From contig CM069593.1 of assembly GCA_035771175.1 (NCBI GenBank), forward strand, positions 2,846,461 to 2,910,460: a DNA stretch of 64,000 nucleotides. Reading direction: 5' to 3'. Below are positions 11,743 to 23,696 of the stretch, one piece after another. The DNA comes from Paratinospora sagittata. Lineage: Eukaryota; Streptophyta; Magnoliopsida; Ranunculales; Menispermaceae. Each line of letters begins with the position of its first letter. Within the stretch, counting starts at the first letter, position 1. Below the pieces are notes generated by a model. That model was not told the origin of the DNA. It did not search any database and saw only the letters and a list, made by a program, of their open reading frames with translations. Position numbers and translations under genes: made by a program.

Positions 11743-12477
11743 TGTAACATTCTATAATTTTAATTAAATATATATATTAAATTATGCGTATATTGAGATA
11801 TATAATATACGTATTTATAAGTATGAGTCAAAGATATGTGTGTATAATTCGTAAAGAAAGAAAATGATTACTTTGTGAGGTTGGTTACTAAAAATATGTG
11901 GATTGAGTGTATAGAAGAATAACAAATAAAAAGATATAAAAAGAAGAACAGTACTGTTCATGTACTGTTCACGAAGCAGTAAATCATTAAATGATGTGAA
12001 TAAAAAGAAAAGAAAAGAAAAAAAGAAAAAAAAAAAAAAAAAAAGAACGAAAGTTGCAGAGAGGAAGAACCGAGAAGGAAGAAGGAGAAGAAGAAAAAGG
12101 GGAGGGAATCGCGGCAAATCAGGATCTGCGGTAAGTGATTTTCACTCTCTTTCTTCGTAAAATTACTATCTAAGCTAGATGTAACAATTCTAGCGGACTA
12201 ATTTTGACTGTGAAAGTCGTTTTACGGCGTTTTGAAAAATTGGGGTTTTGACCCCAATGTAAATAAAAACCCGCTATGAAGGTAAAAAAATGCTCCCTGG
12301 ACTGTCGGGACTCCGAATCTGTGGTTAGATTCTATTTCATGCATTTTGGAGACCGTTTGACAATTTTAATACAATTTACATCTTTCGGATGAATAGTAGT
12401 GAATAGTGCATAATGAATAGTGCATAGTGAACACTGTGCGGGTCATGACGTTAGCCTACATCAGGGGCGTCGTGACA
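11743..12477. mobile_element. Probable solo LTR (735 bp) with CAAAT target duplication
   Basis: Starts TGTAACATTC and ends GTCGTGACA, with CAAAT directly repeated at 11738-11742 and 12478-12482. TG...CA ends with a 5-bp target duplication are the signature of LTR retroelement integration. There is no internal coding domain, so a solo LTR left by recombination is the simplest reading. A poly-A/GAA-rich tract near 12000-12100 and repeated GAATAGTGCATA words near 12390-12425 lie inside. No other copy occurs in the window to confirm the ends. Confidence 0.7.
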
Positions 12478-13764
12478 CAAATAGTTAAAAATTTGTGCTA
12501 AAAGTGATTAAGGGTAAAAAAAATTATGATAAAAACTCGTGCCTAATTTAATCGCGTTCATGTAAAGAGAGCCGCTCAATATTCTTACTGTGCTCGAATA
12601 TGAATTAGTCTCGTTCAAAGGACGGAGACATCACATGAAAAATCAAATATATATATTTTAAGAAATTTGAGTTTCAAGGGTCCAACTAATTCTTTCACAT
12701 AGTTCCATTGATTCCATTCTGAAAAATCTTCCAAGTGATAGAAATTATGAACAAATAAATTAAGTTTGCTAACTTTTATACCATTGTTGTTCAATTATGA
12801 GTTACATATCTAAATATAGATTAATGTCGAGGCATAACTATCTGTTAAAATTATTATTTATTTGAGTAAAAAAACCAGCTCAATTATCTTTGATAAAATT
12901 GTAAAAAAGAAAAGTCCGGAAGTTATAGTTAAAGTGAGAGTTTTGGAAACAAAAATGATCATCTCAACAAGTTTAATCATTTCAACTACATGTTCATCTT
13001 TATTAAATATATGTAATAAATAATTTAATAGACATAAATATATAATTATAATATAGTTATATTATTTTATAATTAAATTAATACTTTACTTTTTTATAAA
13101 CTCGAAACTTCACGAATCTCATTAAGTGTGACTGAACATTAAAAATTTATAATTATGCATCTTCCAAAACAATTTTCTTCTTTTAGCTTTTTATCCCAAT
13201 CTCATATCAAACTTTTGTAGTATTATTAAAATCCAATGAACCATTTAATAAAAAACAAATCTTCTCACACATTTTTCTTTTTTTTTTTGGAAAGCATATT
13301 CTCACATATTTAACAACCCCCTAAGCTTAAATTTTTAATTAATATCACAGTAGCCGTTTGAACACAAAATTCTACCGTTCGAACCCCGACAATGCTTTCT
13401 AGTTTCCACTATGGGAAAGAAAAAAAAAATGCCGAAAGGTTCTGTTTTTCTGTATCCCACGTGCCATTTAACTCGGCGTCCCACGTCTCCCATCAGACGC
13501 GTGTCACTGTACCCGTTTCTCTGATTTCTGTCCATTCCACGCGCTTTTTTTAACTTTCTTAGGTCAGGTGACTCAGGGCCCACTTGAACGTATCGTGAGG
13601 AGTTCTCTATAGACTGACCCACCACGTTTTCATTGTACATGCGTGTCACTCTAGGAATAAATCAAAAAACCATAAAACAATTCATCACTAGCCGGAAAAC
13701 GATTTAAACCGCCGTAGCCAACCTTGCTCCATTTTCGGATTTTCCTCCAAATCTTCCGCTAAAC
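12478..13764 (+). promoter_or_regulatory. Upstream region of the glucanase gene, G-box at 13458-13463
   Basis: About 1.3 kb without a gene. The AT-rich left part gives way to less AT-rich DNA from about 13430. A perfect G-box CACGTG lies at 13458-13463, about 300 bp before the start codon, in the context CCCACGTGCC. G-boxes bind bZIP and bHLH factors; activity here is inference. An open frame on the opposite strand (13335-13649) has no family features. Confidence 0.4.
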
Positions 13765-16191
13765 ATGGCCAAAAACTCCATTAATAATCTTCTTCTTCTT
13801 CGTCTTCTTGCTCAGCTACTACTACTAGCTCTCTTTCTTCTCAGTCATGCCGCCACCGCCGTCTACACCATCGGCGTCAACTACGGCACCGTCGCCGACA
13901 ACCTCCCACCACCAGCCCAAGTCGCGACCTTCCTCAAACAACACACCACCATCGACCGCGTCAAGCTCTTCGACGCCAACCCGGACATCCTCCGAGCCTT
14001 CGCCGGAACCGGAATCCTCGTCACTGTCTCCGTCGCCAACGGCGACATCCTCCAACTCACAAAACTCCCCGCCGCCCAATCCTGGGTCGCCACCAACATC
14101 TCCCCCTTCTACCCACAAACCAAAATCAACCGTATCGCCGTCGGCAACGAGATCCTCGCCACCGCCGACAAGGTCTTAATCGCCCGTCTTCTCCCGGCGA
14201 TGAAAGCTCTGCATGCCGCCCTCCAACTCGCCGGAATCACGGACGTCCAAGTCTCTACCCCGCACTCTCTGGGCATTCTGTCAACCTCCGAGCCACCCAG
14301 CACCGGCAAGTTCCGACGCGGCTACGACCGCGTGATCTTCGAGCCCATGTTGCATTACCACCGAGAAACCAAGTCGCCGTTCATGATCAACCCGTACCCG
14401 TACTTCGGTTTCACGGATAAGACTCTGAACTACGCGCTTTTCAAGCCCAACGCCGGAGTTCACGATAAGGCTACGGGGAAGATATACACGAACATGTTTG
14501 ATGCGCAGCTTGACGCGATTCACACGGCGATGAAGAGGTTGGGCTACGGGGACGTGGAGATTGTGGTGGCGGAGACGGGGTGGCCGTCGATGGGGGACGC
14601 GAATCAGCCGGCGGTGAATCTCGAGAATGCGATATCGTACAATGGGAACCTCGTGAAGCATGTTAACTCTGGTAAAGGGACGCCATTAATGCCCAACAGG
14701 ACGTTTGAGACTTACATTTTCTCGTTGTTTAATGAGAATCTTAAGCCGGGGTCGACGGCCGAACGGAACTTCGGGTTGTTCCGGCCAGATTTTACTCCGG
14801 TGTACGACGTCGGCGTCTTGCGTGACGGTCAGGTAAATGCGTGGCATTTTGGTAATATTTGAGACGATTGGGGTTGTATTTATTATTTACCAGGGTTTTC
14901 TGTGGGTCCTGAGGAATCTGAATGGCCCAAATGCGCCAAAAAAGCATGGTTTTATTCGTACCTTTTGCTTTTCAGCTGCGCGGAGGTAAGAATATCGTGA
15001 ATGGACCAGTTTACCCTTACGAAGTTGTGTTATTAGAACGGCCTTTTAAAACTGTGCGCACCCCGGGTCCCTGTTACAATTATTAATGACGGTGTGAATG
15101 TTTTGAAAATCTCAATTCAAAAAAATTTCTCTTTTGATGTCATGCATGCCTTTTGTTAAAGTGCTTTTATGGGTTTTTATCATTTATTTTGGGGGGTTGG
15201 GTTATGCTTATTATATTTTTCGCATGTTGGCATTCATGTTAGAACTGTTAGAAAAATGGGTATAAATTCCATTATCTGAAAGTGGGTGTTTGGAAAAGTT
15301 ATTGTGTTAGAAAAACCATAGGAGTATTGGTAGTATAGATCAAATTGTCTAAGGAACATTGTGGAAAAAAGTTAGAAAATTAAAAATCATTAGAAAAAGC
15401 CAATTTGATTATCCCTTTAAAAAAAAATTCACTCCTGTTTTATATGTAGCAGTACTTTTTGGCATTTATTGTTAGTTTTAGTATTCTTGCTAAGTTTGAA
15501 GTGGTGGGATACTTGTTCTATTTCAGGATGGAAATACTCCCGCGGCTCCATCACCGACAACGGCGCCGCCTACGATGCCGGCACCGTCAGGTTCCGGAAA
15601 GATGTGGTGCGTACCAAAAGCTGATGCAAGCGATGAAGCGTTGCAGGCAAACATCGATTACGTGTGCAGTTTGGGAATAGATTGCACCCCAATACAATCA
15701 GGTGGGCCTTGCTTCAATCCCGACACTATCAGGTCTCATGCTTCTTACGCCATGAACGCTTATTATCAAACCTACGGTCGCAATAACTTCAACTGCGATT
15801 TCTCGGGCACTGGACTTCTCACCCCCTCCAACCCAAGTAAGTTTCAACACATCATCAACCACCTTCTACTACTACTATTACTATTATTAGTGTTATTTAG
15901 TGCTGTAGAAGCTGAAAAGTGACATCTGTTTAATTTATTATCTTTATAATGTCCCGGATTTTACGGATTCTCCACCTCAAAAGGTGCTCAAGATGACCCC
16001 TCCATGGTTCTGACCTCTAAATCTAGCCTTCTTGTTTATTATATATTTATTATATATATATAATAAATCATCTATAGTATGAACAAAAATCAATCTTTTC
16101 TTTAAACCATTTGCCACCGGTTATATACACTTCTCATTATTTATTTGTGCTTTTTGTTGCAGGTTATGATACTTGTGTATTTGTTTCTTGA
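13765..16191 (+). CDS. Glucan endo-1,3-beta-glucosidase (GH17) with C-terminal X8/CBM43 domain
   Basis: Three exons: 13765-14832, 15527-15836 and 16163-16191. Together they give an in-frame protein of 468 residues, with GT-AG introns of 694 and 326 bp. Residues 1-31 form a leucine-rich signal peptide. The GH17 barrel follows (IGVNYGTVADNLP at the start). The proton donor is Glu129 in VGNEI and the nucleophile is Glu270 in VAETGWPS. A Pro/Thr/Ala linker in exon 2 leads to the X8 module from Trp383 (MWCVPKADA) with the conserved cysteines, and the protein ends SYDTCVFVS. The family hydrolyses callose (beta-1,3-glucan) in the wall or at plasmodesmata, and X8 binds the same polymer. No hydrophobic GPI-type tail follows X8, so secretion rather than anchoring is likely. 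The first ~900 bp of exon 1 are strikingly C/G-rich at third positions compared with exons 2-3. The family call is sure; the substrate is inferred from the family. Confidence 0.93.
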
Positions 16192-18234
16192 AAGGATTCG
16201 GATATAGCTGTGTATGGTTGGACGACTGAGTGAGTAATTGGTGTATTGGACAGTTCCACCAAGTGTTGTTGCCGCACGGAATACATTATTTATGTTTATT
16301 TATGTGTGTTCTATAGCAACTATATATCTATCTCAAAATTTGTGTACATGGGCCCAAGAAATTTGACGAACTCCATGGAAGTTGAATTTGGGCTATTGCA
16401 AGGATTTTGGGACATACAGGCCCATTTGTAATTTTAAAACCGGCTTTGGGTTCCAATGTGTTTGAAGTGCCCCACCTAGACCATTTCACTTAGAAGGCCT
16501 ATTACTATATTGGGCTAAAAATGGGTGGGCAGAGCCCGTAGGCCATAGTATTTTTCATCTTTCTTAAAATTGCTTACTGATAAAAGTACTTGTAGCTGGC
16601 TAGTATGGCTGTTGCTGCTGCACATTGACAGGGCAATTCTCTTTCTGGTTGTGCTAATAACAATGCAACTTAACTAAATATATAGACACTTTCTTCACAA
16701 CGAAGGAAGGTTCTTCTTTCCTTAAAAGAAAGACTTTATACATAACTTTTCTCAGATATATAGACTTGTGGAATTTGACTAGTGATAACAATACTGCTGC
16801 AGCCTAATCCTTAAACATGTCACCACATCTTGATAATATGATATTCCATCTTTGATGTTGATACAGAAGCTCTTTATTTCCTGTAATTAGAGAGTCACAG
16901 TTATCAAATTGCAATTGATGTGAACTGTAGTAAAAATAATGCTCTGTTTGAATGATTATTATTGATAAAACCATAATAATACTACTAGTTGCAAAAATGG
17001 GAAGTGCTGAAGAAGCCTGTAGTAGGCAACCAGACGACATGGTGGTTCTTCAGAATAAGTGCGCCCTTTTTTATTTAAAAGTCTCTCCGAAGAGTCGGTC
17101 TGATTTTCCTTTACCAATAGATGATAAAAGAAGCTAGGTAATGAATGGGGTCCTTCAATTTTGTAAACAACTTTAATGGAAATCTTGTGTGGTTGTCAGA
17201 TGAAGAAGTAACCCCCAAAACCTTATCTCTCTCAGTGCCATGGAGGCGAGCATGCCCACTTGCTCCTTTTATTCTTTTTCCGTGAACCACCTCCCACCAA
17301 ACAACTTACACCAGTTACGCCAGTCTCTGCCACCATATAGATCTGGCCCAGCAACCCCATTTTTTTTTCCTAATCAATTACTTATACACAACTCGTAATC
17401 CTTCATTTATATATATATAATATGCACAAGTCCCAAAAATGGGCCATGAACAAATCACCCTAATTAATCATCTGATCATAGGAATTCAAGACTTTCAATC
17501 CAAACAAAGAATCCTGATCTCTCCTGTATGACCACCATTATTAAACAAGACCAAGACCCTTTACCCTTCACATCATGACCTTCCAGCTGCCTTTATTATG
17601 CTTCTCAAAACTGTTCCTTTGCCTTCATTTTCAAACAAGATAAAATTATATAATAAAAAGAAAAAAGAAAAAAGATGACCCATTATTCTACATCTCTACA
17701 GAACTAAATTTGGTGTTTGGCATCACCAATCCAGTGTGATGATGTGACTCATTAATTAGCAACATAAAGCTTAATCTCACACTTATACAACCTGTACATC
17801 TTCAGCAGAAGAAAGGATAATTATTTAAAAAAAAAGGGGGAGCATAAGTCATCAAGTATGAGAATACTCAGTACCATATGATGCTAAGATTCAAGGGTAT
17901 AAAAATAAAAAAAAAACAATAGATTTATTAATGGAAATAAGGTACATTTGCCAACCAAGAAATAGGACACAACAATGTTAAATTTAAATCAAACAAGCAC
18001 CCGACACAACAATAACACCTAACCTTCCATCACCAAAGGCCACACCACAGAAAAGAAAGTAAACAAAGTTGAAAGGTCCCATGCTATAACAGTTGGAACA
18101 AACAAAAGTAAAAGAAAAACAAAAACCATCCCCCAAAAAAAAATCAAACCAATAAACCACTCAAAAAGCCTTAGATTGGTCTCTTATTATAGCAAATTAA
18201 AACAGACGCACACCTCCAGCCACACACACACACC
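16192..18234. other. Intergenic DNA between glucanase and unknown-protein genes
   Basis: The first few hundred bases are probably glucanase 3' UTR. Short open frames near 16246-16431, 16804-17040 and 16952-17137 have no recognisable motif. The right end (about 18000-18234), A/C-rich with a CACACACA run at 18221-18232, is the likely promoter and 5' UTR of the next gene. Confidence 0.45.
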
Positions 18235-18933
18235 ATGGGAGAAAAAGAGAAGAACAAGAAGAAACAAAAACAAAAGGAATCATCAAATCAGGAGAAGAAG
18301 AGCAACACCAAATCAGCAGCTTCTGATCTTGCTTTCAAGCCAGCCGCTGATGTCAAAGGAATCAGATTTGGAGGCCAATTTATTGTAAAATCCTTCACAG
18401 TAAGACGGGCTGCTCCACTAGAGCTATTACGCCTTCTTGCTCTTCCAATCTCCAACACCCAAAACCATGGCTCCGTCAACAACAACAACAACAACCACCC
18501 ATTCCATTCAACAACAGCTTTCTTGCCTACAAACTTCACCATTTTAGCTCACCATGCTTGGCATACTCTCACCCTTGGCCTAGGCACCAAGAAGTCCAAA
18601 GTTGTTCTTTTTGTGTTTGAATCACAGAGCTTGAAGGCCGTGGTGGATCAAATATGGCCACCGGAGATTCCACTTGGGGAAGTTAATAAGAAGCTGATTA
18701 GAAGTCTTAATGGGTGTGAAATGTCAAGATTTAAGTTTAGAAAAGGGTGTATTACTTTTTATGTTTATGGGGTGAGGAGATTTGGGAACTTGGGATTCTC
18801 TTGTGCCGATGATCTTAGAACCATTTTGCAGTCTGTTGTTGCATTGAAGGATTTCTTGGATCATACTGCCATGCTTGCGTTGCCCAGTCAGAGGAGCATC
18901 AGCTACACTCGCCCTGTTGCCATGGCTCATTAG
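18235..18933 (+). CDS. Conserved-looking plant protein of unknown function, single exon, 232 residues
   Basis: An intact frame whose ATG lies in a good plant context (CACCATGGG). I do not recognise the family. The N-terminus (residues 1-30) is very Lys/Glu/Gln-rich, like a nuclear-type basic tail. Residues 38-72 (VKGIRFGGQFIVKSF, then RRAAPLELLRLL) look like a folded start. A six-Asn run occupies residues 82-87. Residues 105-215 alternate hydrophobic and charged segments (VVLFVFESQSLKAVVDQIW; FYVYGVRRFGNLGFSCADDL; LQSVVALKDFLDH) that suggest a compact alpha/beta domain. There are no membrane segments, signal peptide or catalytic signature. The composition and unbroken length support a real gene rather than chance. 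About 20 bp after the stop, TTAATTAATTAATTAAG and CT-rich sequence begin the 3' region. Confidence 0.75.
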   Translation: MGEKEKNKKKQKQKESSNQEKKSNTKSAASDLAFKPAADVKGIRFGGQFIVKSFTVRRAAPLELLRLLALPISNTQNHGSVNNNNNNHPFHSTTAFLPTNFTILAHHAWHTLTLGLGTKKSKVVLFVFESQSLKAVVDQIWPPEIPLGEVNKKLIRSLNGCEMSRFKFRKGCITFYVYGVRRFGNLGFSCADDLRTILQSVVALKDFLDHTAMLALPSQRSISYTRPVAMAH

Positions 18934-21635
18934 ATAGCTAGTTTAGTTAGTTTGTTAATTAATTAATTAAGCCATAGCCATTCTTCTTCTTCCTCTTCTT
19001 CTTTCTCGGATGATTTTCCATACCAAGATTTGGGCCTTTTTTTTTTTTTTTTTTTTATCCTGGGGAGGATTGGTTTATTATTTGGGTGGTCTCTTTTCTT
19101 TCTTTTTTTTATCTTCTTTCAATGTAAATGTGTATGAGAGATTTTGGAGTTATAAGTACTGGTGCATAAGCATAAATTGGTCTGTTCTGAATCTTGAAGG
19201 GACTATTGTTAATTTTCTGTTCAGTGGAAATATTGCTGCTTTCTATCAATGGAGACCATATAAGAAGATCTCTAGAATGAATGCTGAAGTATTTTGGTTT
19301 AATTTACTACATTTTGTCTGGACACATGAGATGTTAATCTTGTTGCTCCATAGATGATAATCTGGTCATGACATGATCTAAGCTTTTCATCATAGAAACT
19401 ATACAGAATTCCCCCCCACCCAAAAAATCATAATTATTTTCTTCTTCTCACCAAATTCATTATGAAAAAGTCTATATGGTGTAGATTAGTTATAATGTGG
19501 GTATGTATGTACTATTTCAACAGATTTTTGTGAAATATTAAATAGTAATTTTCTCCCTATTATGAAACAGTTAAAAAGCATCAATATAGAAGCTCTAAGC
19601 CTACACTACTCTTTACTCAATCTGTACTCACGTCTCTTTCAATTTTTCTTTTCTTTTAAAATAAATTATTAAAACTTTTAAATTCTAGCTGATCTTAATA
19701 AATCAGAGAAAATTACATAAAAATGTTTACCATAAAAGTGATGTACCTGAGAATATATATAAGGCTACTTGACAAGGATAGCTAGTGTCAAGTGAGTCTT
19801 CCATAGGAATATGCCCATGAGTTGGAAGGCAGATTGATGGTTGTAGATGTACAAGAACCTGGGAATAAATTAAGTAAGCGATAGGGTGAGATATGGTTCA
19901 TTAACAATAAATAAAATCAAAATAGGTACAATGTTTTTAACTTATTTAAGTTCAGTTTGACTGGGCTGCAGGGAAAAAGGAGAGAAAAAATAAAATTAAT
20001 GACTCATGTGAGGTCTTTGAGAGCATGTCTGTTGAATAGAATGCTGATGATGAATGAATATGATGATGGCAACAGGAAGGGGAAAGATCCCTCTCATGAT
20101 GCAAAGGTGAGAAAAAGTGGAGAACTTTCTCTGTCGTTTCCTCTTTAATTATGTAATGGACTGGTCACCCTGATGCTTATCATCACCACCCTCTGCTCAT
20201 CCTTCCATTCAGGTCAGTCGTGCCAACTACTTAAATCTTAGGTCTCTCTCTTTTCTTTCTTTCTTTCTTTGTTTTTTTTTTTTTTTTGATGAGTACCCAA
20301 CTTATTGTTTTGATTCGAAATTTTACATTTTTTTTGTTCACTCATGAATTCATAATAATTTTCCTTAGTAATAAAGTAATTAAACATGAGGAAAAAAAAA
20401 GTTATTATGAAAATTGGAATATATGAAATAATGAATTTGGATATATGTGTTTGGATAAATTAATGGAAGTGTGCCTTTGGCTGTATCAATACTAACAAAC
20501 TGTCAACTTTTTTAATTATTATCATATACGTTACTTTGTGAAGTGCATGCAACCAATTACGATGCTTGATGGACATGATTGATCTTTTACAGCTACAAGA
20601 TATGTATGTATATATACATATCATATATATGTATATATTATCATATATATACTCTCTTTTTCTTTTTCTTTTTTTTTCTGCCACGGAAGTCCCTTAAAAT
20701 TAAAGGTCTAAATCTGTCACTAATTAGAACCATCCTGAAAACACCGGGTGGCTGTCACATGTAGGATTTGGACAAGGCAACCATATTTTCAGTTGCTTGC
20801 GGATTGGTCATCATCATCCATAACCAAACGATCCCAATACTATTGCACCGAATGAAAGTGCTACTATAACTAACAATTTAATCAATATGTACTTGCACTT
20901 CTGTACCCTTCAAGTTTGTATTCAAGCATCATCATTGTAGATTTATTCATACTGGCATATCTAGCATTAGCTACTTAAGCTATTGAATGATCTTAATTGC
21001 GTTTGAAAGAGGGAATGACCAGGACAAAGTCGTCGTATCAATTTTTCTTTGACAAGTATGGATGCAACCATTGATGTGATCATGCCAGTTATTTTGTTAA
21101 ATGATGGAGAACAAGTATCTGACTAAATGCTTCACTAAGGTGACATTTAATAATTATAGGTATCACCTAGTTAAAAAATTATAATAAAGGTAGAGATTAG
21201 TAAAACTAGATTATTGACAAATATATTGAGTCTCTCTCCAACTTATAAAAATTAAAGACGAGACCTCTGAAACTACTTTCCAGTAGAACAGAATATTCAG
21301 AAAGCCTTGTCCCATTGAAGTACCAAGAACAGAAACTGTATTAGAAACAGTTAAGAAAATCTTGTTGGGCATAACAAAACGCTAAATCTTGCTAAATAAG
21401 TTATTCAATCTCAGATGAATTGCAACTGAAACCTCCAAATTTGAGGTTTCTACTAGAGTTTTAAACAGAAGACCTAGCTACTGTTTCTGTATCCAATTCT
21501 TTTCAACCCGGCAGAAGTAACTAGAACAGAGACAACATTGTTCTAAGCAAAAAGATAAATAAATTTATCAGATTAAAAAAAAGAACATTTTCAATGGAGT
21601 AACCCCATCTTACTCTGCCAATTCAGTCATGAACT
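18934..21635. other. Intergenic DNA (3' regions of convergent genes)
   Basis: The left part is the 3' flank of the unknown gene and the right end the 3' flank of TIM9, so the flanking genes converge. Long poly-T tracts occur near 19038-19056, 20240-20288 and 20658-20679. AT dinucleotide runs (ATATAT) lie near 20610-20650. No gene or RNA was supported. Confidence 0.45.
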
Positions 21636-22883
21636 TTAGTCAGGTGTAGCTGCTCCTTGGTTAAGCTCTGCAAATCTCATTCCAACTCGCATTGAGTGTT
21701 TCAAGAACTTCTCTGCACATCGACGAACACATGATTCCTCCTGCTTGTCTAGTGATTTGCGGCGGAAGCTTTCCACACAGTCATTGAAACACCTCTCCAC
21801 CAGTGAGTTATACATCCTTAGGCTGCAATATCAAGTCGGTGGCAACAGAAATAAGAGGGTAATCTCAAAGGCATTATCACTTGCCAAGGTATTCAGCGAC
21901 AAGGAAAATTATGGTAGAAAACTTTCACTTAAGGTTAGTTTAATAGGTGAGAAAATTCTCGTGAAAATAAAAAAGTTGCATGTTTGATTGTCAAAATTTT
22001 CTAGACCTCCTTATTTTCTCACCAAATTTCTTTTCCACTAGCAGAGGAGAGAACATTTAATTTTCTCGTAAGAAAAGTTTTAGTATTGTTAAATATGTCT
22101 GTATTCATATTCAACAATTCTTTTTATTTTTCATTGTCTTGTGAGCATGAGTGTGAAAAGATGTTTTCTGATACACAACCAAACAACTATTAGAAAATTC
22201 TTTTTAAAAAATTGCTTGAGAAATTAGTTCTCAAAAAAACTACATTTTCTCGATAATTTTTTTCAAGCTATCAAACAGGCCCTTCAAGTGATGAGATTTC
22301 CTAAGCCAATAATTTAATTCCAAAGTGATCATGGCAAATACGGTGGAACAGAAATGAGGTCTTTTTGCATCTGTTACCTAGTGACAGAGATAGTTATTGT
22401 GCATTAGCCATTCTGCTTTCTTTATAATCTTCTCGATTCATTAATTTAAAAAATCTATAAAAATAAAATAAAATTGAAGAACCCTAATTTCTGAACTAAG
22501 AAACTAACAAATTTCAACCATTGTGGTGCCTAGAAAACCCAAACCATATGTGCCTATTAGAGTATCAACCCTTTAAACAACAACATTTAGAGTCTTAGAC
22601 CTAGGAAACTGAACTAGGGTTTAATCAATCTGATTTCTCAAGGATAAAGACACGACCTATTCCAAACTCACTTAACGAGTTTATTCTACCAAATCAAACA
22701 AATAGGAAACAACGGACAATACAAACGGCACTTCAGAACTCAAAACCTAGAAGCCAAAAAGAAGAGAAGAAAAGAGAAGCAAAAGAACCTGTCGCGGATC
22801 TGGAGCTGCTCGATCATGGCAGACATTTTCAACTTATCTTCTTCAGGAAGAGACTCGAGATCCCCAAGCATACTCTTGTCCAT
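21636..22883 (-). CDS. TIM9: TIM9, small Tim chaperone of the mitochondrial intermembrane space
   Basis: Two exons, 22883-22789 and 21822-21636, joined across a 966-bp GT-AG intron in phase 2. They give 93 residues, the usual size. Residues 1-31 read MDKSMLGDLESLPEEDKLK and then MSAMIEQLQIRD. Exon 2 carries the twin CX3C motif of the small Tim family, CFNDC and CVRRC, 15 residues apart between the inner cysteines, and ends in LKHSMRVGMRFAELNQ plus a short tail. TIM9 forms a hexameric ring with TIM10 that escorts hydrophobic precursors across the intermembrane space to TIM22 or the outer-membrane SAM complex. The cysteines form two intramolecular disulfides after Mia40-dependent import. The gene is divergent from OEP16-1, with 813 bp between the two start codons. 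Confidence 0.95.
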
Positions 22884-23696
22884 CGTCTTCTCTTCGATTG
22901 AGTCACCAAAAATTAGGGTTTTTCGCCAATGCCAATGTCAACAACAAAAAACGATCCCAGCTTTTTTTTTCTCTTCCTTAGAACCTCTCTCCAAACCCGC
23001 GAGAAACCATCCCGACCGTCCGATGAATCACAATGTGACATACGCATCTCGAGAACCGCTAAGAGTTACGAGTGTCCTGAATTGATTTAAACGCAAAACT
23101 GAACCCAAGTTTAGTTTGATTTGATTTAATTTTTTAATAAGTTTAGTTTGATTTAAGTTTGTAAAAAAATATAAAAAGATAGGTTTAATATTGAATTACG
23201 ATTTGAATTAAATTAATTTTAAATTTTAAATTATTAATATTTATAATTAATTTATAATATAAATATTTTTATTAAAAAATGTATATAATTAATTAATTTA
23301 ATTTAATTTAATTATTTATTTAATATATATATAATTTATAATTTAAAATAAATAAATTATATTTAATTTAATTTAAATTTAATTATTAAGCCGATTTAAA
23401 TTGAACGGACGACATCTACTTAAAGAGCCGAGGGAATCATGGAAGCGGAAATGACGGAATTGGCATTCCTCGGGAAACGTGAAATGACAAATTTGCATGA
23501 GAAAATGCGAATCATTGAGGGCAGTTTAGTAAACGTGCTTCGGAAACGGTTGGCGACACATGGGAGTGAGAGTGTTCATGGTACTGAAGCTGATAAGAGT
23601 TGCCGGCATTCGACAATAATGGAAGATTTAGGGGTGGGTTTCAGTTTCAGATTGTAAAAAAAAAAAGTTTTAAGATTTTTTTTCGTGGATAAGATA
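22884..23696. promoter_or_regulatory. Shared upstream region of the divergent TIM9 and OEP16-1 genes
   Basis: 813 bp between two start codons facing away from each other. The centre (about 23100-23390) is a low-complexity run of TTTAATTTAA-like words. The flanks are of more normal composition and probably carry the 5' UTRs. Whether the pair shares a bidirectional promoter cannot be told from sequence. An open frame at 23439-23657 shows no family features and is probably 5' leader. Confidence 0.5.

Noticed and set aside
11815..12160. Open frames rich in Phe/Leu (minus) or Lys/Arg (plus)
   Set aside because: They are translations of a poly-A/GAA tract inside the solo LTR.
13825..14661. Several long open frames on both strands inside the glucanase exon 1
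   Set aside because: They are shadows produced by the GC-rich third positions of the real GH17 frame; none shows a domain.
19010..19357. 115-residue open frame after the unknown gene
   Set aside because: It starts 77 bp after the upstream stop in T-rich DNA and looks like 3' UTR translated by chance.
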